DNA of 64,000 bases from JADJSS01 sp046329815 (GCA_046329815.1 JAXLTY010000002.1:310001-374000), one strand, 5' to 3'; positions 51,658-62,127 are shown, numbered from the stretch's first letter. Notes: generated by a model from the letters alone, not told the origin. Program-made: numbers and translations.

Positions 51658-53166
51658 CTATTTGTATTTTCTTGCTTTTTTGTTTTTCTGTAAGGTTTTA
51701 TTCATTTCACCAAATGCTTTTCCACCAAACATATTTCCATCAGGTGAACCAACACGAACCATTGCACAACGGAAACCGATATCATCAGATGATTGATCTT
51801 CATTTAAGAAACGACGTGTACCTGGTGACATATAGTAACCTCTGTCTCTCCAAGAACCACCTTTGTAAACTCTTGCTTTGTTATTTACTAAAGTAGAAAC
51901 ACCATATTGATATTCAACTTGTGAAGATGAATCACCGTCATTATAATCTAATGCGAATGATTTTCTATAGTTTCTTCTGTTTGTTAAATCAGCATCATCT
52001 TCACGTACATATTTTACGCGACCCATTGAATCTAAACCTTCGTCAGTAGATGGTTTAGTAAATAAGTTACCACGATAAGTATTCAAGTCTTCACCATCAG
52101 CTTCTGTCATTGGACGGTAAACGTCTTGAGTCCACTCATTTACGTTACCAGCCATATTGAATAAACCGAAGTCGTTAGGGAAATTAGCATGTACATCAGA
52201 AGTAATCTCAGCATTATCATTTAAAGCACCGGCAACACCCATGTAGTCACCACGACCTCTCATAAAGTTCGCTAAGAAATCACCTTGTGATTTGTTATGA
52301 CGTTGGTAGCGGAAAGTTGCGCCGTCCCAAGGATACAATCTTCTGTCTGTAATAACTTCTTCGCCTTTGATTGGCATATTACCACGTAAACCTAAAGCAG
52401 CATATTCCCATTCAGCTTCCGTTGGAAGTCTGTAATCAGGTAATAAGATACCATCTTTGAAGTTTACATTTCTTTTTCCGGCACCATTTGGATTCAAGTC
52501 TTCTTTTTGTTTTTTAGTAGCACCTTGATACAAACCGCTTGAATATGCTTCAGTATTAAAGTTATCTTCATTTTTTTGGTTAGTATTTAAATCCAAATAA
52601 CCTTCTTTTACTAAAATCATTTCATTCACACGGTCAGTTCTCCATTTGCAATATTCTGTTGCTTGTAACCAGTTTACGCCAACTACAGGATATGTATGGT
52701 ATGCTGGATGTGTGAAGTAGTATTTTACATACGGTTCATTGTACGCTAAGTTACGTCTCCAGCACATTGAATCCGGTTTTGCATTTTTTACGAATTCAGG
52801 ATGGTCAGTTCCAAAAACTCTTTCTAACCAATAGATATACTCCTGGTAGTCTAAGTTTGTTACTTCTGTTTCGTCCATGTAAAATGAAGAAACAGTAACA
52901 CGACGTTGAATGTTGTTGTTTTCATACGTTAAATCTTCTTCAGTAGCACCCATTACAAAAGTACCACCTTCAACTAATACTAAGTTTGGTCCTGTAATTT
53001 GTTGTGTATTTGGAGATTTTTCAAATCCACCCCATTTTTTGTCGTTTAAGTTCCATCCTGTAGTAGATGAAGAACCTGATTTGCTGCTTCCTTTTTTGCA
53101 ACTTACAGTAAATGTTCCAGCAATCATTGCTATGAACAATAAGTAATTGATTTTTCTTAAGGTCAT
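51658..53166 (-). CDS. gldJ: Gliding/T9SS lipoprotein GldJ
   Basis: Outer-membrane-associated lipoprotein of 502 residues needed in relatives for gliding and type IX secretion. The lipoprotein signal ends at Cys23 (TFTVSCKKG). The rest is a formylglycine-generating-enzyme-like (SUMF1) domain: LVEGGTFVMGATEEDLTYENNN, VTNLDYQEYIYWL, RLPTEAEWEYAALGLRG, NEWTQDVYRP, and the closing KVYKGGSWRDRGYYMSPGTRRFLNEDQSSDDIGFRCA. Catalytic Cys of true SUMF1 enzymes is not evident, as expected for a structural role. Divergent porU starts 184 bp away. Confidence 0.93.
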   Translation of the reverse strand: MTLRKINYLLFIAMIAGTFTVSCKKGSSKSGSSSTTGWNLNDKKWGGFEKSPNTQQITGPNLVLVEGGTFVMGATEEDLTYENNNIQRRVTVSSFYMDETEVTNLDYQEYIYWLERVFGTDHPEFVKNAKPDSMCWRRNLAYNEPYVKYYFTHPAYHTYPVVGVNWLQATEYCKWRTDRVNEMILVKEGYLDLNTNQKNEDNFNTEAYSSGLYQGATKKQKEDLNPNGAGKRNVNFKDGILLPDYRLPTEAEWEYAALGLRGNMPIKGEEVITDRRLYPWDGATFRYQRHNKSQGDFLANFMRGRGDYMGVAGALNDNAEITSDVHANFPNDFGLFNMAGNVNEWTQDVYRPMTEADGEDLNTYRGNLFTKPSTDEGLDSMGRVKYVREDDADLTNRRNYRKSFALDYNDGDSSSQVEYQYGVSTLVNNKARVYKGGSWRDRGYYMSPGTRRFLNEDQSSDDIGFRCAMVRVGSPDGNMFGGKAFGEMNKTLQKNKKARKYK

Positions 53167-53350
53167 TTCTTCGGCTTTTTTAGAAAAAAATATTAATTCA
53201 AAGGTAAGTCAAAACTTTTGATTTACCAAATTTTGCTTTCAACTTTATTTAACGCAAAAGTGTTTAAATTATTGTAAAATATTGTAAAATTGCATAAATA
53301 TTAATTTGCATCGTTTAGTATAAAAATGACGTCTTGTTAATTAGTTGTTT

Positions 53351-56300
53351 ATGTCAAAAGCTATGTTCAGAAAAATTTACTTGCTGCTTTTTTTTAATCT
53401 GTTGTTATTCAACGGGTTTTCTCAGAATTTGTCCGAGTCATCTGTTAGTGTTAACTTAAACTGGAAATTTGATAACTCAAAAATCAGCTTGCAAGGCGCA
53501 GTTTTTTTACAAGAAAATGAATATTTACCAAGTTTCTCTGTGAGCAGAAGATTGCCAAATTCAACAAATGTGGATATAATTTTGACAAATGAGGTTTATC
53601 AAACTGTTCAAAATTCTTTTTTTACTGCAAAGCAATTGCAAATTATTAAAAATAAAATCATCGTAAAGAAAAATGTTGGCTTTGAACGTAAGCAGGCAAT
53701 TGCTGGTTTCTCTGTTTTTCCGTATCGTCTTAACAATGGCGTTGTAGAAGTATTGAAATCATTTGATTATTCTATTCAACCAAATAATTCGCAACGTTTG
53801 TCTTCAGGTAGTTCTGCAGCTTTTGTATATCCAACTCATTCTATATTGCAAAGTGGCAACTGGTACAAATTCGGTGTGTCAAGAGCCGGTGTTTATAAAC
53901 TGGATTATACTTTTCTTAAAAATTTAGGACTTTCTATTGATAATATCAATCCGGCAAATCTCAGAATATTTGGTCATCGTGCCGGTATGCTGCCAGAATT
54001 AGCAGGTGCGGCGCGTGAAGATGATGCGTTGGAGTTTCCAATTAAAGTAGTTACTGCGAATGCATCAAAGTTTCAAAACGGCGATTATATATTAGCATAT
54101 CTAACCGGTCCGGAAAAGTGGACATACAATTCAACTAAGCAATTATTTGTTGCACAAAAGCATTTATACAGCGACACTAAGAATTTCTTTATTACAGGTG
54201 ATGCAGGAATTGGCGCTCGCGTGGCATCAGTAAATTCAAGTGCTTTGGCAGAAACAAAAATAATTTCTACTTACAACGATTATCAGTTTTTTGAAGAAGA
54301 TAAAGTCAATATATCGGAATCAGGAAGACAATTTTTAGGTGATGAATTTGGTGCAGTAACAGACAAATCATACTCTTTTTCTTTTCCAAATAAAGTTTCA
54401 AGCGAACCGATTAAATTAAATTTAGCTGTGGCTGCATTTTCACAAACAAGTGGTTCATCATTTACAACAAATATCAGCGGTTCAAATTCTTATATGTTAT
54501 CAATTGGTAATGTAGTTTGTCCGAGCGGAATTTGTTATACGGCGATGTGGCAAAATCCAACATACACATTTAATAATGTGCCTTCTTCGTTTAATATTAA
54601 TTTGAATTTTAACCGCAATGGTGATTTTAATACAAAAGGATGGCTGGATTTTTTACAACTGAATACAATATCAAATTTAACGTATAACGGTTCGCCACTA
54701 ATGTTTAGAAGTATCACTTCAGTTGGTGCAGGTGATGTGTCTAAATTTGTAATACAAAATGTAAATTCAAATGTAGAAATTTGGGACGTTACAAATCCTT
54801 TCAATGTACAACGTATCAACTTCGATCTGTCAGGAAATACTGCCAGTTTCAAAGTTGCAACAGATTCATTAAAAGAGTTTGTCGCGTTCGAAAATTCATC
54901 AGAAATTCCGGTTGCTTTTGGCAAGGTAAATAATTCAGATTATCATAGTTTATCAGCACAAGACTATTTAATAATTACCAGAAGTGCATATATCCAGCAA
55001 GCAGAAGCGTTAGCACAATTTCATCGTACTAAATACGGCAGAAGAGTAGCTGTTGTAGATTACGATATTGTTTGTAATGAATTTTCTTCAGGTACCAATG
55101 ATATTACTGCTATTCGCAATTTTAATAAAATGTTTTACGATAGAGCGAATGGCAACGTTGCAGAAATGCCTAAGTATTTATTGCTGTTTGCTGATGGTAC
55201 TTATGAAAATAAAAATATCGGAACAACTTTGTTGCCATCTTATGAAAGCTATGAAACATTTAACGGAATTGCTACTTATGTAACAGATGATTATTTCGGT
55301 TTACTGGATGATAATGAAGGCGCCGATGTCACCAACACAGAAACAGAAAAAATGGATTTAGGTGTTGGTCGAATTCCGTGTAATGATGCTCAACAAGCAC
55401 AGATTGCAATAGACAAAATTAAAAGCTACTATTCTGCAGACGCATTTGGCGATTGGCGTAACCAGGTTACTTATATTGCTGATGATGAAGACATAAATAT
55501 TCATTTAGCACAGGCAGAATCTTTAGCTACTACCGTTGGTACGTCACTTAAAAAATTTAATACAGATAAGATTTATTTAGATGCTTATACACAGGTTTCA
55601 GGTACCAGCGGCGCGCGGTATCCGGCTGTAAATGAAGCCATCAATAATAAGATACAAAAAGGCACGCTGTTTATGAACTATGCAGGTCATGGCGGACCAA
55701 ATGGTTTGGCAGAAGAATCTGTATTGACACTGAATGATATTGCTTCCTGGAATAATCCTACAAAATTATTCTTGTTTGTTACGGCAACTTGTGATTTTAC
55801 ACCTTTTGATCAATTTGATAAAAATTCGGCAGGTGAACGTACTTTATTTAAGGAAAATGGTGGCTGCATCGGATTAGTAACTACGACGCGTTTAGTATAT
55901 TCAAATGAGAATGAAAAGATTAATGACAGATTCATGCAGTCAACAATTGATGCCAATAATGACGTCAATATGATGTTAGGCGATATGGTTCGCGAAACTA
56001 AAAATCTGAACTTCGATTCATATGAAAATAACCGAAAATTCTTACTTATCGGCGATCCGGCTTTGCGATTGGCATTTCCGGTTAATAATGTAGTCATTAC
56101 AATGATTGACAGCGTTCCGATCAATCAGCCACATGATACGATTAAAGCACTTTCCAAAATCAGAATTAACGGCGAAATTCGTGACAGAAATAACGTTTTT
56201 ATGCCTGATTTTAATGGTGTAGCTACTATAAATGTTTATGATAAACCAAAGACAATCACTACATTAAAAAATGACGATAATAGTTTTCCTCAGGATTTTT

Positions 56301-57163
56301 CATTACAAAAAAATGTGATTTTCAGAGGAAAGACTAAAGTTACAAATGGCAAATTTGAGATCGTTTTCCTGGTGCCAAAAGATATAAACTATACTTACGG
56401 AAACGGAAAGATCAGCATTTATGCGAATTCAGACAATACGGATGCAGACGGCTACACAACTGACATTATTGTTGGTGGCGCAAGTGATACTTTTCCTACA
56501 GACAATAAAGGTCCTGTTGTTGATGTATTTATGAATGATGATAAATTTGTATTTGGCGGTATCACAGATGAAAGTCCAAAGTTATATTCAAAGCTATATG
56601 ATGAAAATGGCATTAATACATCTGGTAACGGTGTTGGCCACGACATAACTGCAATAATTGATAATAACACGAAGAATATCTATACGTTAAATGATTTTTA
56701 TGAAGTAAATGTTGATGATGGTTCCAGAGGAATTGTAAATTATCCGTTCTCCAAATTGTCAAAAGGCAGGCATACATTAACGGTCAAAGCTTGGGACGTT
56801 TTAAATAATTCCGGCGAAGGTTATACTGAGTTTATTGTAGAAGAAAAAGCAAATTTAGCTCTGACACATGTGTTGAACTATCCAAATCCGTTTACTACGA
56901 ACACAAGATTTATGTTTGAACACAACAAACCTGGAATTCCTTTGGATTTGAAGATCGAGATTTTCACTGTTTCAGGAAAAGTTATTAAAACAATTACAAA
57001 AAATATTAACACCATCGGCTACCGTGTTGACGATATTTTATGGGACGGAAAAGATGATTTTGGTGACAATATTGGGCGCGGAGTCTATATTTACAGGGTT
57101 TCTTTAAGAGATGACTCCGGAAAAAAAGTGTCACAATATCAAAAATTAGTTATTCTAAATTAG
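53351..57163 (+). CDS. porU: T9SS C-terminal signal peptidase PorU
   Basis: Outer-membrane-anchored protease (gingipain-like, C25) that removes the C-terminal sorting signal of T9SS cargo and helps attach it to lipopolysaccharide. 1270 residues from the ATG at 53351; an open TTG lies 6 bp earlier. Signal peptide about 1-24 (ending FNGFSQ). C25 domain at about 540-920 with catalytic His780 in YAGHGGPNG and Cys814 in VTATCDFTPFD. Ends in a FlgD-like/T9SS-type Ig domain (LNYPNPFTTNTRFMFEHNKPGIPLDLKIEIF, then GDNIGRGVYIYRVSLR). Followed by porV. Confidence 0.95.
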   Translation: MSKAMFRKIYLLLFFNLLLFNGFSQNLSESSVSVNLNWKFDNSKISLQGAVFLQENEYLPSFSVSRRLPNSTNVDIILTNEVYQTVQNSFFTAKQLQIIKNKIIVKKNVGFERKQAIAGFSVFPYRLNNGVVEVLKSFDYSIQPNNSQRLSSGSSAAFVYPTHSILQSGNWYKFGVSRAGVYKLDYTFLKNLGLSIDNINPANLRIFGHRAGMLPELAGAAREDDALEFPIKVVTANASKFQNGDYILAYLTGPEKWTYNSTKQLFVAQKHLYSDTKNFFITGDAGIGARVASVNSSALAETKIISTYNDYQFFEEDKVNISESGRQFLGDEFGAVTDKSYSFSFPNKVSSEPIKLNLAVAAFSQTSGSSFTTNISGSNSYMLSIGNVVCPSGICYTAMWQNPTYTFNNVPSSFNINLNFNRNGDFNTKGWLDFLQLNTISNLTYNGSPLMFRSITSVGAGDVSKFVIQNVNSNVEIWDVTNPFNVQRINFDLSGNTASFKVATDSLKEFVAFENSSEIPVAFGKVNNSDYHSLSAQDYLIITRSAYIQQAEALAQFHRTKYGRRVAVVDYDIVCNEFSSGTNDITAIRNFNKMFYDRANGNVAEMPKYLLLFADGTYENKNIGTTLLPSYESYETFNGIATYVTDDYFGLLDDNEGADVTNTETEKMDLGVGRIPCNDAQQAQIAIDKIKSYYSADAFGDWRNQVTYIADDEDINIHLAQAESLATTVGTSLKKFNTDKIYLDAYTQVSGTSGARYPAVNEAINNKIQKGTLFMNYAGHGGPNGLAEESVLTLNDIASWNNPTKLFLFVTATCDFTPFDQFDKNSAGERTLFKENGGCIGLVTTTRLVYSNENEKINDRFMQSTIDANNDVNMMLGDMVRETKNLNFDSYENNRKFLLIGDPALRLAFPVNNVVITMIDSVPINQPHDTIKALSKIRINGEIRDRNNVFMPDFNGVATINVYDKPKTITTLKNDDNSFPQDFSLQKNVIFRGKTKVTNGKFEIVFLVPKDINYTYGNGKISIYANSDNTDADGYTTDIIVGGASDTFPTDNKGPVVDVFMNDDKFVFGGITDESPKLYSKLYDENGINTSGNGVGHDITAIIDNNTKNIYTLNDFYEVNVDDGSRGIVNYPFSKLSKGRHTLTVKAWDVLNNSGEGYTEFIVEEKANLALTHVLNYPNPFTTNTRFMFEHNKPGIPLDLKIEIFTVSGKVIKTITKNINTIGYRVDDILWDGKDDFGDNIGRGVYIYRVSLRDDSGKKVSQYQKLVILN

Positions 57164-57313
57164 ATATTTTAAAATAAATTTACCAACTTAACGTTCTCAA
57201 ATAAAAAAAGAATTATTGAATTGACTTTTACACTATAAATTTTATGCTATATTTACCAAATTAAGGATTTGGTTGTGTAGGTATGAAAAAAAATAAAACA
57301 AATAATTTTTTAA

Positions 57314-58594
57314 ATGAAATGTAATTCAAAATTAGCTACGTTTTTCATTGCTTTATTTTTAACTGGTGTGTCTTCAGTTTCCTATGCTCAAGCAAATTTT
57401 TCTAAAGGTGGCATTAACACTGTAAATAGTGCTGTGCCATTCTTACGCATCATTCCGGATGCGCGTGGTGGCGGAATGGGCGATGTTGGTATCGCAACTT
57501 CTGTAGATCCGAATACTACGTTCTATAATGCATCCAAATTGGCTTTTGCAAAACGTAAATTAGGCTTGTCTTTGTCGTATGCGCCTTGGTTGCGCGCACT
57601 GGGCATCACGGATATTTACATGGCGCACTTTACTGCATTTTACAAATTTTCAAAAAACGATGTAGTCCATACTTCTTTGAAATTTTTTAGCTTAGGTGAT
57701 ATTGATTTCACCGATCAGGTAGGAAATCCATTAGGAAGCGGACATCCGAGAGAGTTAAGTTTCGATCTTGGTTATTCACGCAAATTATCAAAAGAATTTT
57801 CTTTAGGTGTTGCTTTTAGATATATTTATTCAAATCTGGCTTCAGGTCAAAATATTGGCTCAGAACCAATTCGTGCTGGTCATGCTGGTGCTGCTGATTT
57901 AACCGCAACGTATTCACATGATTTCAAGGTTCAAAAGAAAATGAAATCAAATATTATGGTAGGCGTGGCTATTACCAACATCGGTACAAAAATTTCGTAT
58001 GTTAAAGGATCAAAAGAAAAAGATTTTATTCCAACAAATTTTGGATTAGGTGTTGGTTGGCGTTTACAACCAAGCAAATATCACGAAGTAGGTATCTATG
58101 CTGATTTCAATAAATTGCTCGTTCCAACTCCAAGAAACGATGATAAAGACAGCAACAAAATTCCTGATTTCAAAGAACAAAATCCTTTTGTCGCAATGTT
58201 CAAATCAGCAGGCGATGCGCCAGGTGGTTTTAAAGAAGAAATGCGCGAGTGGACAATGGGTATTGGTGCAGAATATTGGTACGATCATATTTTTGCTGTG
58301 CGCGCAGGTTATTTTTTGGAAGCAAAAGATAAAGGAAACAGAAAATTTGTTTCCATGGGTGTTGGTGTGAAATACAGCGTATTCGGTTTGGATTTTTCGT
58401 ATTTGATTCCTACCGGCGGCGCAGCAAGAAATCCATTAGATAACACCTTTAGATTTAGCTTGAAGTTTGATTTTGCTAAAGTTGGCGGCAATAAAGTGGA
58501 TTATGATGGTGATGATATTAATGACAGAACCGACCGCGTAGATAAAGCGACTCGCAAGCGCTTAAAGAAAAAAGGCGGCGGTACAACACAGTAA
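57314..58594 (+). CDS. porV: T9SS outer-membrane shuttle protein PorV
   Basis: Beta-barrel protein of 426 residues that shuttles cargo to PorU. Signal peptide about 1-26 (ending SYAQ). The N-terminal part of the mature protein, VNSAVPFLRIIPDARGGGMGDVGIATSVDPNTTFYNASKLAFAKRKLG, is the PorV/FadL-type opening; later strands include SLSYAPWLRALGITDIYMAHF and GVGWRLQPSKYHEVGIYADF. The C-terminus (DGDDINDRTDRVDKATRKRLKKKGGGTT) is charged. It follows porU by 150 bp on the same strand, the usual order in Bacteroidota. Confidence 0.95.
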   Translation: MKCNSKLATFFIALFLTGVSSVSYAQANFSKGGINTVNSAVPFLRIIPDARGGGMGDVGIATSVDPNTTFYNASKLAFAKRKLGLSLSYAPWLRALGITDIYMAHFTAFYKFSKNDVVHTSLKFFSLGDIDFTDQVGNPLGSGHPRELSFDLGYSRKLSKEFSLGVAFRYIYSNLASGQNIGSEPIRAGHAGAADLTATYSHDFKVQKKMKSNIMVGVAITNIGTKISYVKGSKEKDFIPTNFGLGVGWRLQPSKYHEVGIYADFNKLLVPTPRNDDKDSNKIPDFKEQNPFVAMFKSAGDAPGGFKEEMREWTMGIGAEYWYDHIFAVRAGYFLEAKDKGNRKFVSMGVGVKYSVFGLDFSYLIPTGGAARNPLDNTFRFSLKFDFAKVGGNKVDYDGDDINDRTDRVDKATRKRLKKKGGGTTQ

Positions 58595-58615
58595 ATAATC
58601 AAACAATCTGATTAT

Positions 58616-58659
58616 AAAAAAATGTTACTCAGCTAAAAATGGAGTAACATTTTTTTTTA
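58616..58659 (+). terminator. Terminator after porV
   Basis: Perfect inverted repeat (AAAAATGTTACTC / GAGTAACATTTTT, loop about 11 bases) with a long T run, 22 bp after the porV stop. Confidence 0.85.
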
Positions 58660-58714
58660 TTGATTATTCACATTAAAATGAAATGAAATAAAAGAAAATC
58701 TAAATTTCAAATCG

Positions 58715-58722
58715 TACTTTTG
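58715..58722 (+). promoter_or_regulatory. -7 box (TACTTTTG) before the PurF-like gene
   Basis: Exact TAnnTTTG match 28 bp before the ATG at 58751; a suitable leader length. Confidence 0.5.
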
Positions 58723-58750
58723 AACAACCAATTACACTTCGTGTGTTCTT

Positions 58751-60649
58751 ATGAGCGACCAAATTAAACATGAATGCGGCATTGCTTTAATTAGATTGCT
58801 TAAACCGCTTTCTTATTACAAGGAAAAATACGGTGATATTCACTACGGACTTAGCAAAATGTATCTGCTAATGCAGAAACAACACAACCGAGGACAAGAT
58901 GGCGCCGGTCTTGCAACTATCAAACTGAATACATCTCCTGGACAACCATATTTTGACCGTGAAAGAAGCGTTGAAAAACAAGCTATACAAGCAATTTTTG
59001 ATAAAATTTTTCATCAGTTTTCAGATTTATCTGATGCAGAAAAAACACGCATCCAGAATTTAGATTATGTGAAAAATAATTACGAATTCATGGGCGAGTT
59101 GTTGCTTGGTCATTTGCGTTATGGCACACATGGAGGCAATGATAAAAGTAATTGTCATCCACGAATTCGTGCTAATAACTGGAAAACAAGAACACTGATT
59201 GTTGCCGGAAATTTCAATATGACGAATGTTGATGAATTATTTGACAAATTGGTAAGTCTCGGACAATTTCCACGTGAAATGTCGGATACTATGACTGTTT
59301 TAGAAAAAATAGGGCATTTTTTGGATGTAGAAAATCAGCGTTTATTTAAAAAATATAAACCACAAATATCGAATAATTATGAAATCACACCGTTGATTGA
59401 ACAGAATACAAATGTGGCAGATATTTTAAAAAATGCAGTGGAAGATTTTGATGGCGGTTATGCAATGGCAGGTTTAATTGGTCACGGTGATGCATTTGTT
59501 ATTCGAGATCCGAATGGTATTCGTCCTGCGTATTATTATAAAGATGATGAAGTTGTTGTTGTCGCTTCCGAACGACCTGCGATTCAAACATCATTTAATG
59601 TGCATCGGAGTAAAGTGCAGGAAATAAAACCTGGTCATGCTTTAATTATTAAAAAAGATGGAAGTGTTGGAGAAGTGGAATGTATTAAAGCAAAAGAAAG
59701 AAAAGCATGTAGTTTTGAACGCATTTATTTTTCACGTGGCAGCGATTTTGAAATTTATCAGGAACGAAAAACATTAGGCAAATTAGTAGTACCTGCTATT
59801 TTGGAAAGAGTAAATTATGATATAAAAAATACTGTTTTCTCTTACATACCAAACACTGCAGAAGTAGCGTTTTTAGGAATGGCAGAAGAAGTACAGAAAC
59901 AACATGTACAAAAGAATATTCAGGATTTTAATAGTGGAAAAATAGCATCACAGGAAGAATTTCAACAGCAGCTTTCAGTAATGCCACGTATCGAAAAAAT
60001 TGCGGTAAAAGATGTGAAACTGCGCACATTTATTACTGATGATACTTCGCGCAATGATTTGGTGCATCATGTGTATGATGTAACGTATGGTATCGTAAAT
60101 AATGATGTTGATACGCTGGTTGTTTTAGATGATTCTATTGTGCGCGGTACAACGCTTAAAGAAAGTATTCTGACCATGTTGAATAGATTACAACCGAAAA
60201 AAATTATTGTAGTTTCGTCAGCGCCACAAATACGCTATCCTGATTGTTATGGTATTGATATGAGTAAAATGGGCAGTTTTGTTGCGTTTCAGGCGGCAAT
60301 TGCTTTATGGAAAGAAAGGAATAAATTTCATGTAATTCAGGATTTATATAAACGTTGTAAAGAAGAAATACAAAAGCCAATTGCTGAAATGCAAAATTTG
60401 GTTAAAGAAGTTTATGAACCATATACTTATGATGAAATTTCAGCAAAGATTGCAGACATTGTAAAACCTAATAATATTTTTGCGCAGGTAGAAGTGATTT
60501 ATCAAACAATTGACGATTTGCATAAAGCATGTCCAAACAATACAGGCGATTGGTATTTTACCGGTGATTATCCGACAGCAGGTGGTAATAAAGTTTCGCT
60601 TAATGCATTTATTAATTACATGGAAGGCAGAAATGTGAGAGCGTATTAA
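58751..60649 (+). CDS. purF: PurF-like amidophosphoribosyltransferase, long Bacteroidota form
   Basis: Glutamine PRPP amidotransferase-like enzyme, first step of purine synthesis. The 632 residues exceed the usual 470-510. The glutaminase domain begins with HECGIALIRLLKP; Cys9 is the presumed nucleophile, so an 8-residue leader must be removed for the mature N-terminal Cys. Further landmarks are QHNRGQDGAGLATIKL, HLRYGTHGG and FNMTNVDELF. The transferase half has the PRPP loop VVLDDSIVRGTTLKESI and the SAPQIRYPDCYGIDMS Fe/adenine region. Bacteroidota often carry this long paralogue besides a standard PurF, so its role may be overlapping or specialised. Confidence 0.88.
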   Translation: MSDQIKHECGIALIRLLKPLSYYKEKYGDIHYGLSKMYLLMQKQHNRGQDGAGLATIKLNTSPGQPYFDRERSVEKQAIQAIFDKIFHQFSDLSDAEKTRIQNLDYVKNNYEFMGELLLGHLRYGTHGGNDKSNCHPRIRANNWKTRTLIVAGNFNMTNVDELFDKLVSLGQFPREMSDTMTVLEKIGHFLDVENQRLFKKYKPQISNNYEITPLIEQNTNVADILKNAVEDFDGGYAMAGLIGHGDAFVIRDPNGIRPAYYYKDDEVVVVASERPAIQTSFNVHRSKVQEIKPGHALIIKKDGSVGEVECIKAKERKACSFERIYFSRGSDFEIYQERKTLGKLVVPAILERVNYDIKNTVFSYIPNTAEVAFLGMAEEVQKQHVQKNIQDFNSGKIASQEEFQQQLSVMPRIEKIAVKDVKLRTFITDDTSRNDLVHHVYDVTYGIVNNDVDTLVVLDDSIVRGTTLKESILTMLNRLQPKKIIVVSSAPQIRYPDCYGIDMSKMGSFVAFQAAIALWKERNKFHVIQDLYKRCKEEIQKPIAEMQNLVKEVYEPYTYDEISAKIADIVKPNNIFAQVEVIYQTIDDLHKACPNNTGDWYFTGDYPTAGGNKVSLNAFINYMEGRNVRAY

Positions 60650-60697
60650 AAACTAACTTGTTTGTTTGCTTATTTATTTAAATACATGACTAGTAAT

Positions 60698-60733
60698 AAA
60701 AAAGCGTCCGAGAATAATCGGACGCTTTTTGTT
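60698..60733. terminator. Bidirectional terminator between the PurF-like and RRM genes
   Basis: Inverted repeat AAAAAGCGTCCG / CGGACGCTTTTT with an 8-base loop and flanking T and A runs, between convergent stops at 60649 and 60755. Confidence 0.9.
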
Positions 60734-60754
60734 TTTAAATTGCTCATTTATAGA

Positions 60755-61144
60755 TTAGTATCTTTTTTTGTAGCCACCATCGCCACCGCTTCCGCCGCCG
60801 TAGCCACCTTTATTGTAGCCACCGCCGCCACCTTTGTAGCCGCCGCCACCTTTATAGCCACCGCCGCCGCCGTAGCCGCCGCCGCTTGATTTTTTGTACT
60901 CAGTTTTTGGACGAGCTTCATTCACTGTAAGATTTCTGCCATTGATACCATAATCATTAAGATTTTCAATTGCTTTTTGAGCTTCATCATCATTTGGCAT
61001 TTCAACAAACGCATAACCTTTGCTTACGCCTGTTTCTCTGTCTTTGATAATTTTTAAAGATGTGATTTCTCCATATTGTTGGAAAAGTTCTTGTAAGCCA
61101 GCATCTGTTACAGATCTGTCAATGTTTGCTACGAAAATGTTCAT
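60755..61144 (-). CDS. Glycine-rich RRM RNA-binding protein
   Basis: Protein of 129 residues. RRM domain at 1-80 with RNP2 (MNIFVANID) and RNP1 (KGYAFVEM). The tail from about 88 is low-complexity: GGGYGGGGGYKGGGGYKGGGGGYNKGGYGGGSGG then DGGYKKRY. Such single-RRM glycine-rich proteins are common in Bacteroidota and cyanobacteria and often respond to cold. They bind single-stranded RNA. Confidence 0.93.
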   Translation of the reverse strand: MNIFVANIDRSVTDAGLQELFQQYGEITSLKIIKDRETGVSKGYAFVEMPNDDEAQKAIENLNDYGINGRNLTVNEARPKTEYKKSSGGGYGGGGGYKGGGGYKGGGGGYNKGGYGGGSGGDGGYKKRY

Positions 61145-61287
61145 TTAATAAAATAATTTAAAATTTAAAAAAACTACCAACTTTTATTATCAAATACAAT
61201 GAACAATTCATAAAACAAAACATTGAAAAGAAAAATAAAAAGAACAATAGATATACAAATATAATGATAAAATTTGATTTGTGATAT

Positions 61288-62127
61288 TTATGCTATTAAT
61301 TTATTACACCAATTCAGCATATTTTCAAGTACAGTTGCTTTTTCAGGTTCATTATGACATTCATGATATAAACCGTCGTAACTAATAAATGTTACATTTT
61401 TTCCTGCATTAGCAACAAATTTCTTGGTCGCATCATAAGATGTTAACTGATCTGCTGTACCATGAAAAATTAATGTAGGTAAAGTAAGTTTTGATGCATT
61501 AACGATTGCTTCTTCGCCAAATTCGATTAATTCGATGCCCATTTTTGAAGAAATACTATCAAATACCATTGGATCTTTTGAGTATTTTTCAACTTCCTTT
61601 TTATCGCGAGAAATACTATTTACATCTAAACCTGAAGGCAATGAAAAAGCAGGCACAAGATTGCGCATTAATTTGCCTGCGAATAATTTAATGGCTGGTG
61701 GCGCAAAACCTGGCTGAAAAAATGGCGATGAAAGAATAACGCCAACAATATCTTTTGGCTGACGTTTAATACAATAATTAGCAACTATCTGAGCGCCCAT
61801 GCTGTGCCCGTAAAATATCTTTGGCAAACCTGGAAAATTTGCATCGGCTTGTTTTAACAAATTTCCTGCATCATTTAAAAATTCATCATAACTCGGAAAA
61901 TGACCGCGTTTTCCTTCAGAACGACCATGACCACGCGCATCATAAGTAATCACTGTATATTGATTGTCTGTAAAATATTTTGCAACATGTTCATAGCGAG
62001 AACTATGCTCACCAAAGCCATGCACCAGGCAAATTACTGCTTTTGGTGCTGTTGTTTCATTTTCCCATTTTTGACCAAAAATTGATAAACCATCATTCGA
62101 TTTCCAGTTGATTATTGTGTTTTTCAT
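61288..62127 (-). CDS. Monoacylglycerol-lipase-like alpha/beta hydrolase
   Basis: Serine hydrolase of 279 residues: oxyanion motif LVHGFGEHSSRYEHVAKYF, then YDARGHGRSEGKRGHF, nucleophile GHSMGAQIVANY, acid in FHGTADQLTSY, and His in YDGLYHECHNE. The HGxGEHSxRY and GHSMGG-like patterns fit the monoacylglycerol lipase/lysophospholipase group. No signal peptide. Transcribed alone and divergent from the phosphatase-like gene. Confidence 0.88.
   Translation of the reverse strand: MKNTIINWKSNDGLSIFGQKWENETTAPKAVICLVHGFGEHSSRYEHVAKYFTDNQYTVITYDARGHGRSEGKRGHFPSYDEFLNDAGNLLKQADANFPGLPKIFYGHSMGAQIVANYCIKRQPKDIVGVILSSPFFQPGFAPPAIKLFAGKLMRNLVPAFSLPSGLDVNSISRDKKEVEKYSKDPMVFDSISSKMGIELIEFGEEAIVNASKLTLPTLIFHGTADQLTSYDATKKFVANAGKNVTFISYDGLYHECHNEPEKATVLENMLNWCNKLIA

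Noticed and set aside
58751..58780. Broken start of the PurF-like enzyme because Cys is not residue 2
   Set aside because: Long Bacteroidota forms have a similar short leader before the catalytic Cys; this looks normal for the family.
60662..60889. Plus-strand open frame rich in Ala and Thr
   Set aside because: It is the antisense shadow of the glycine-rich tail of the RRM protein and of the terminator.
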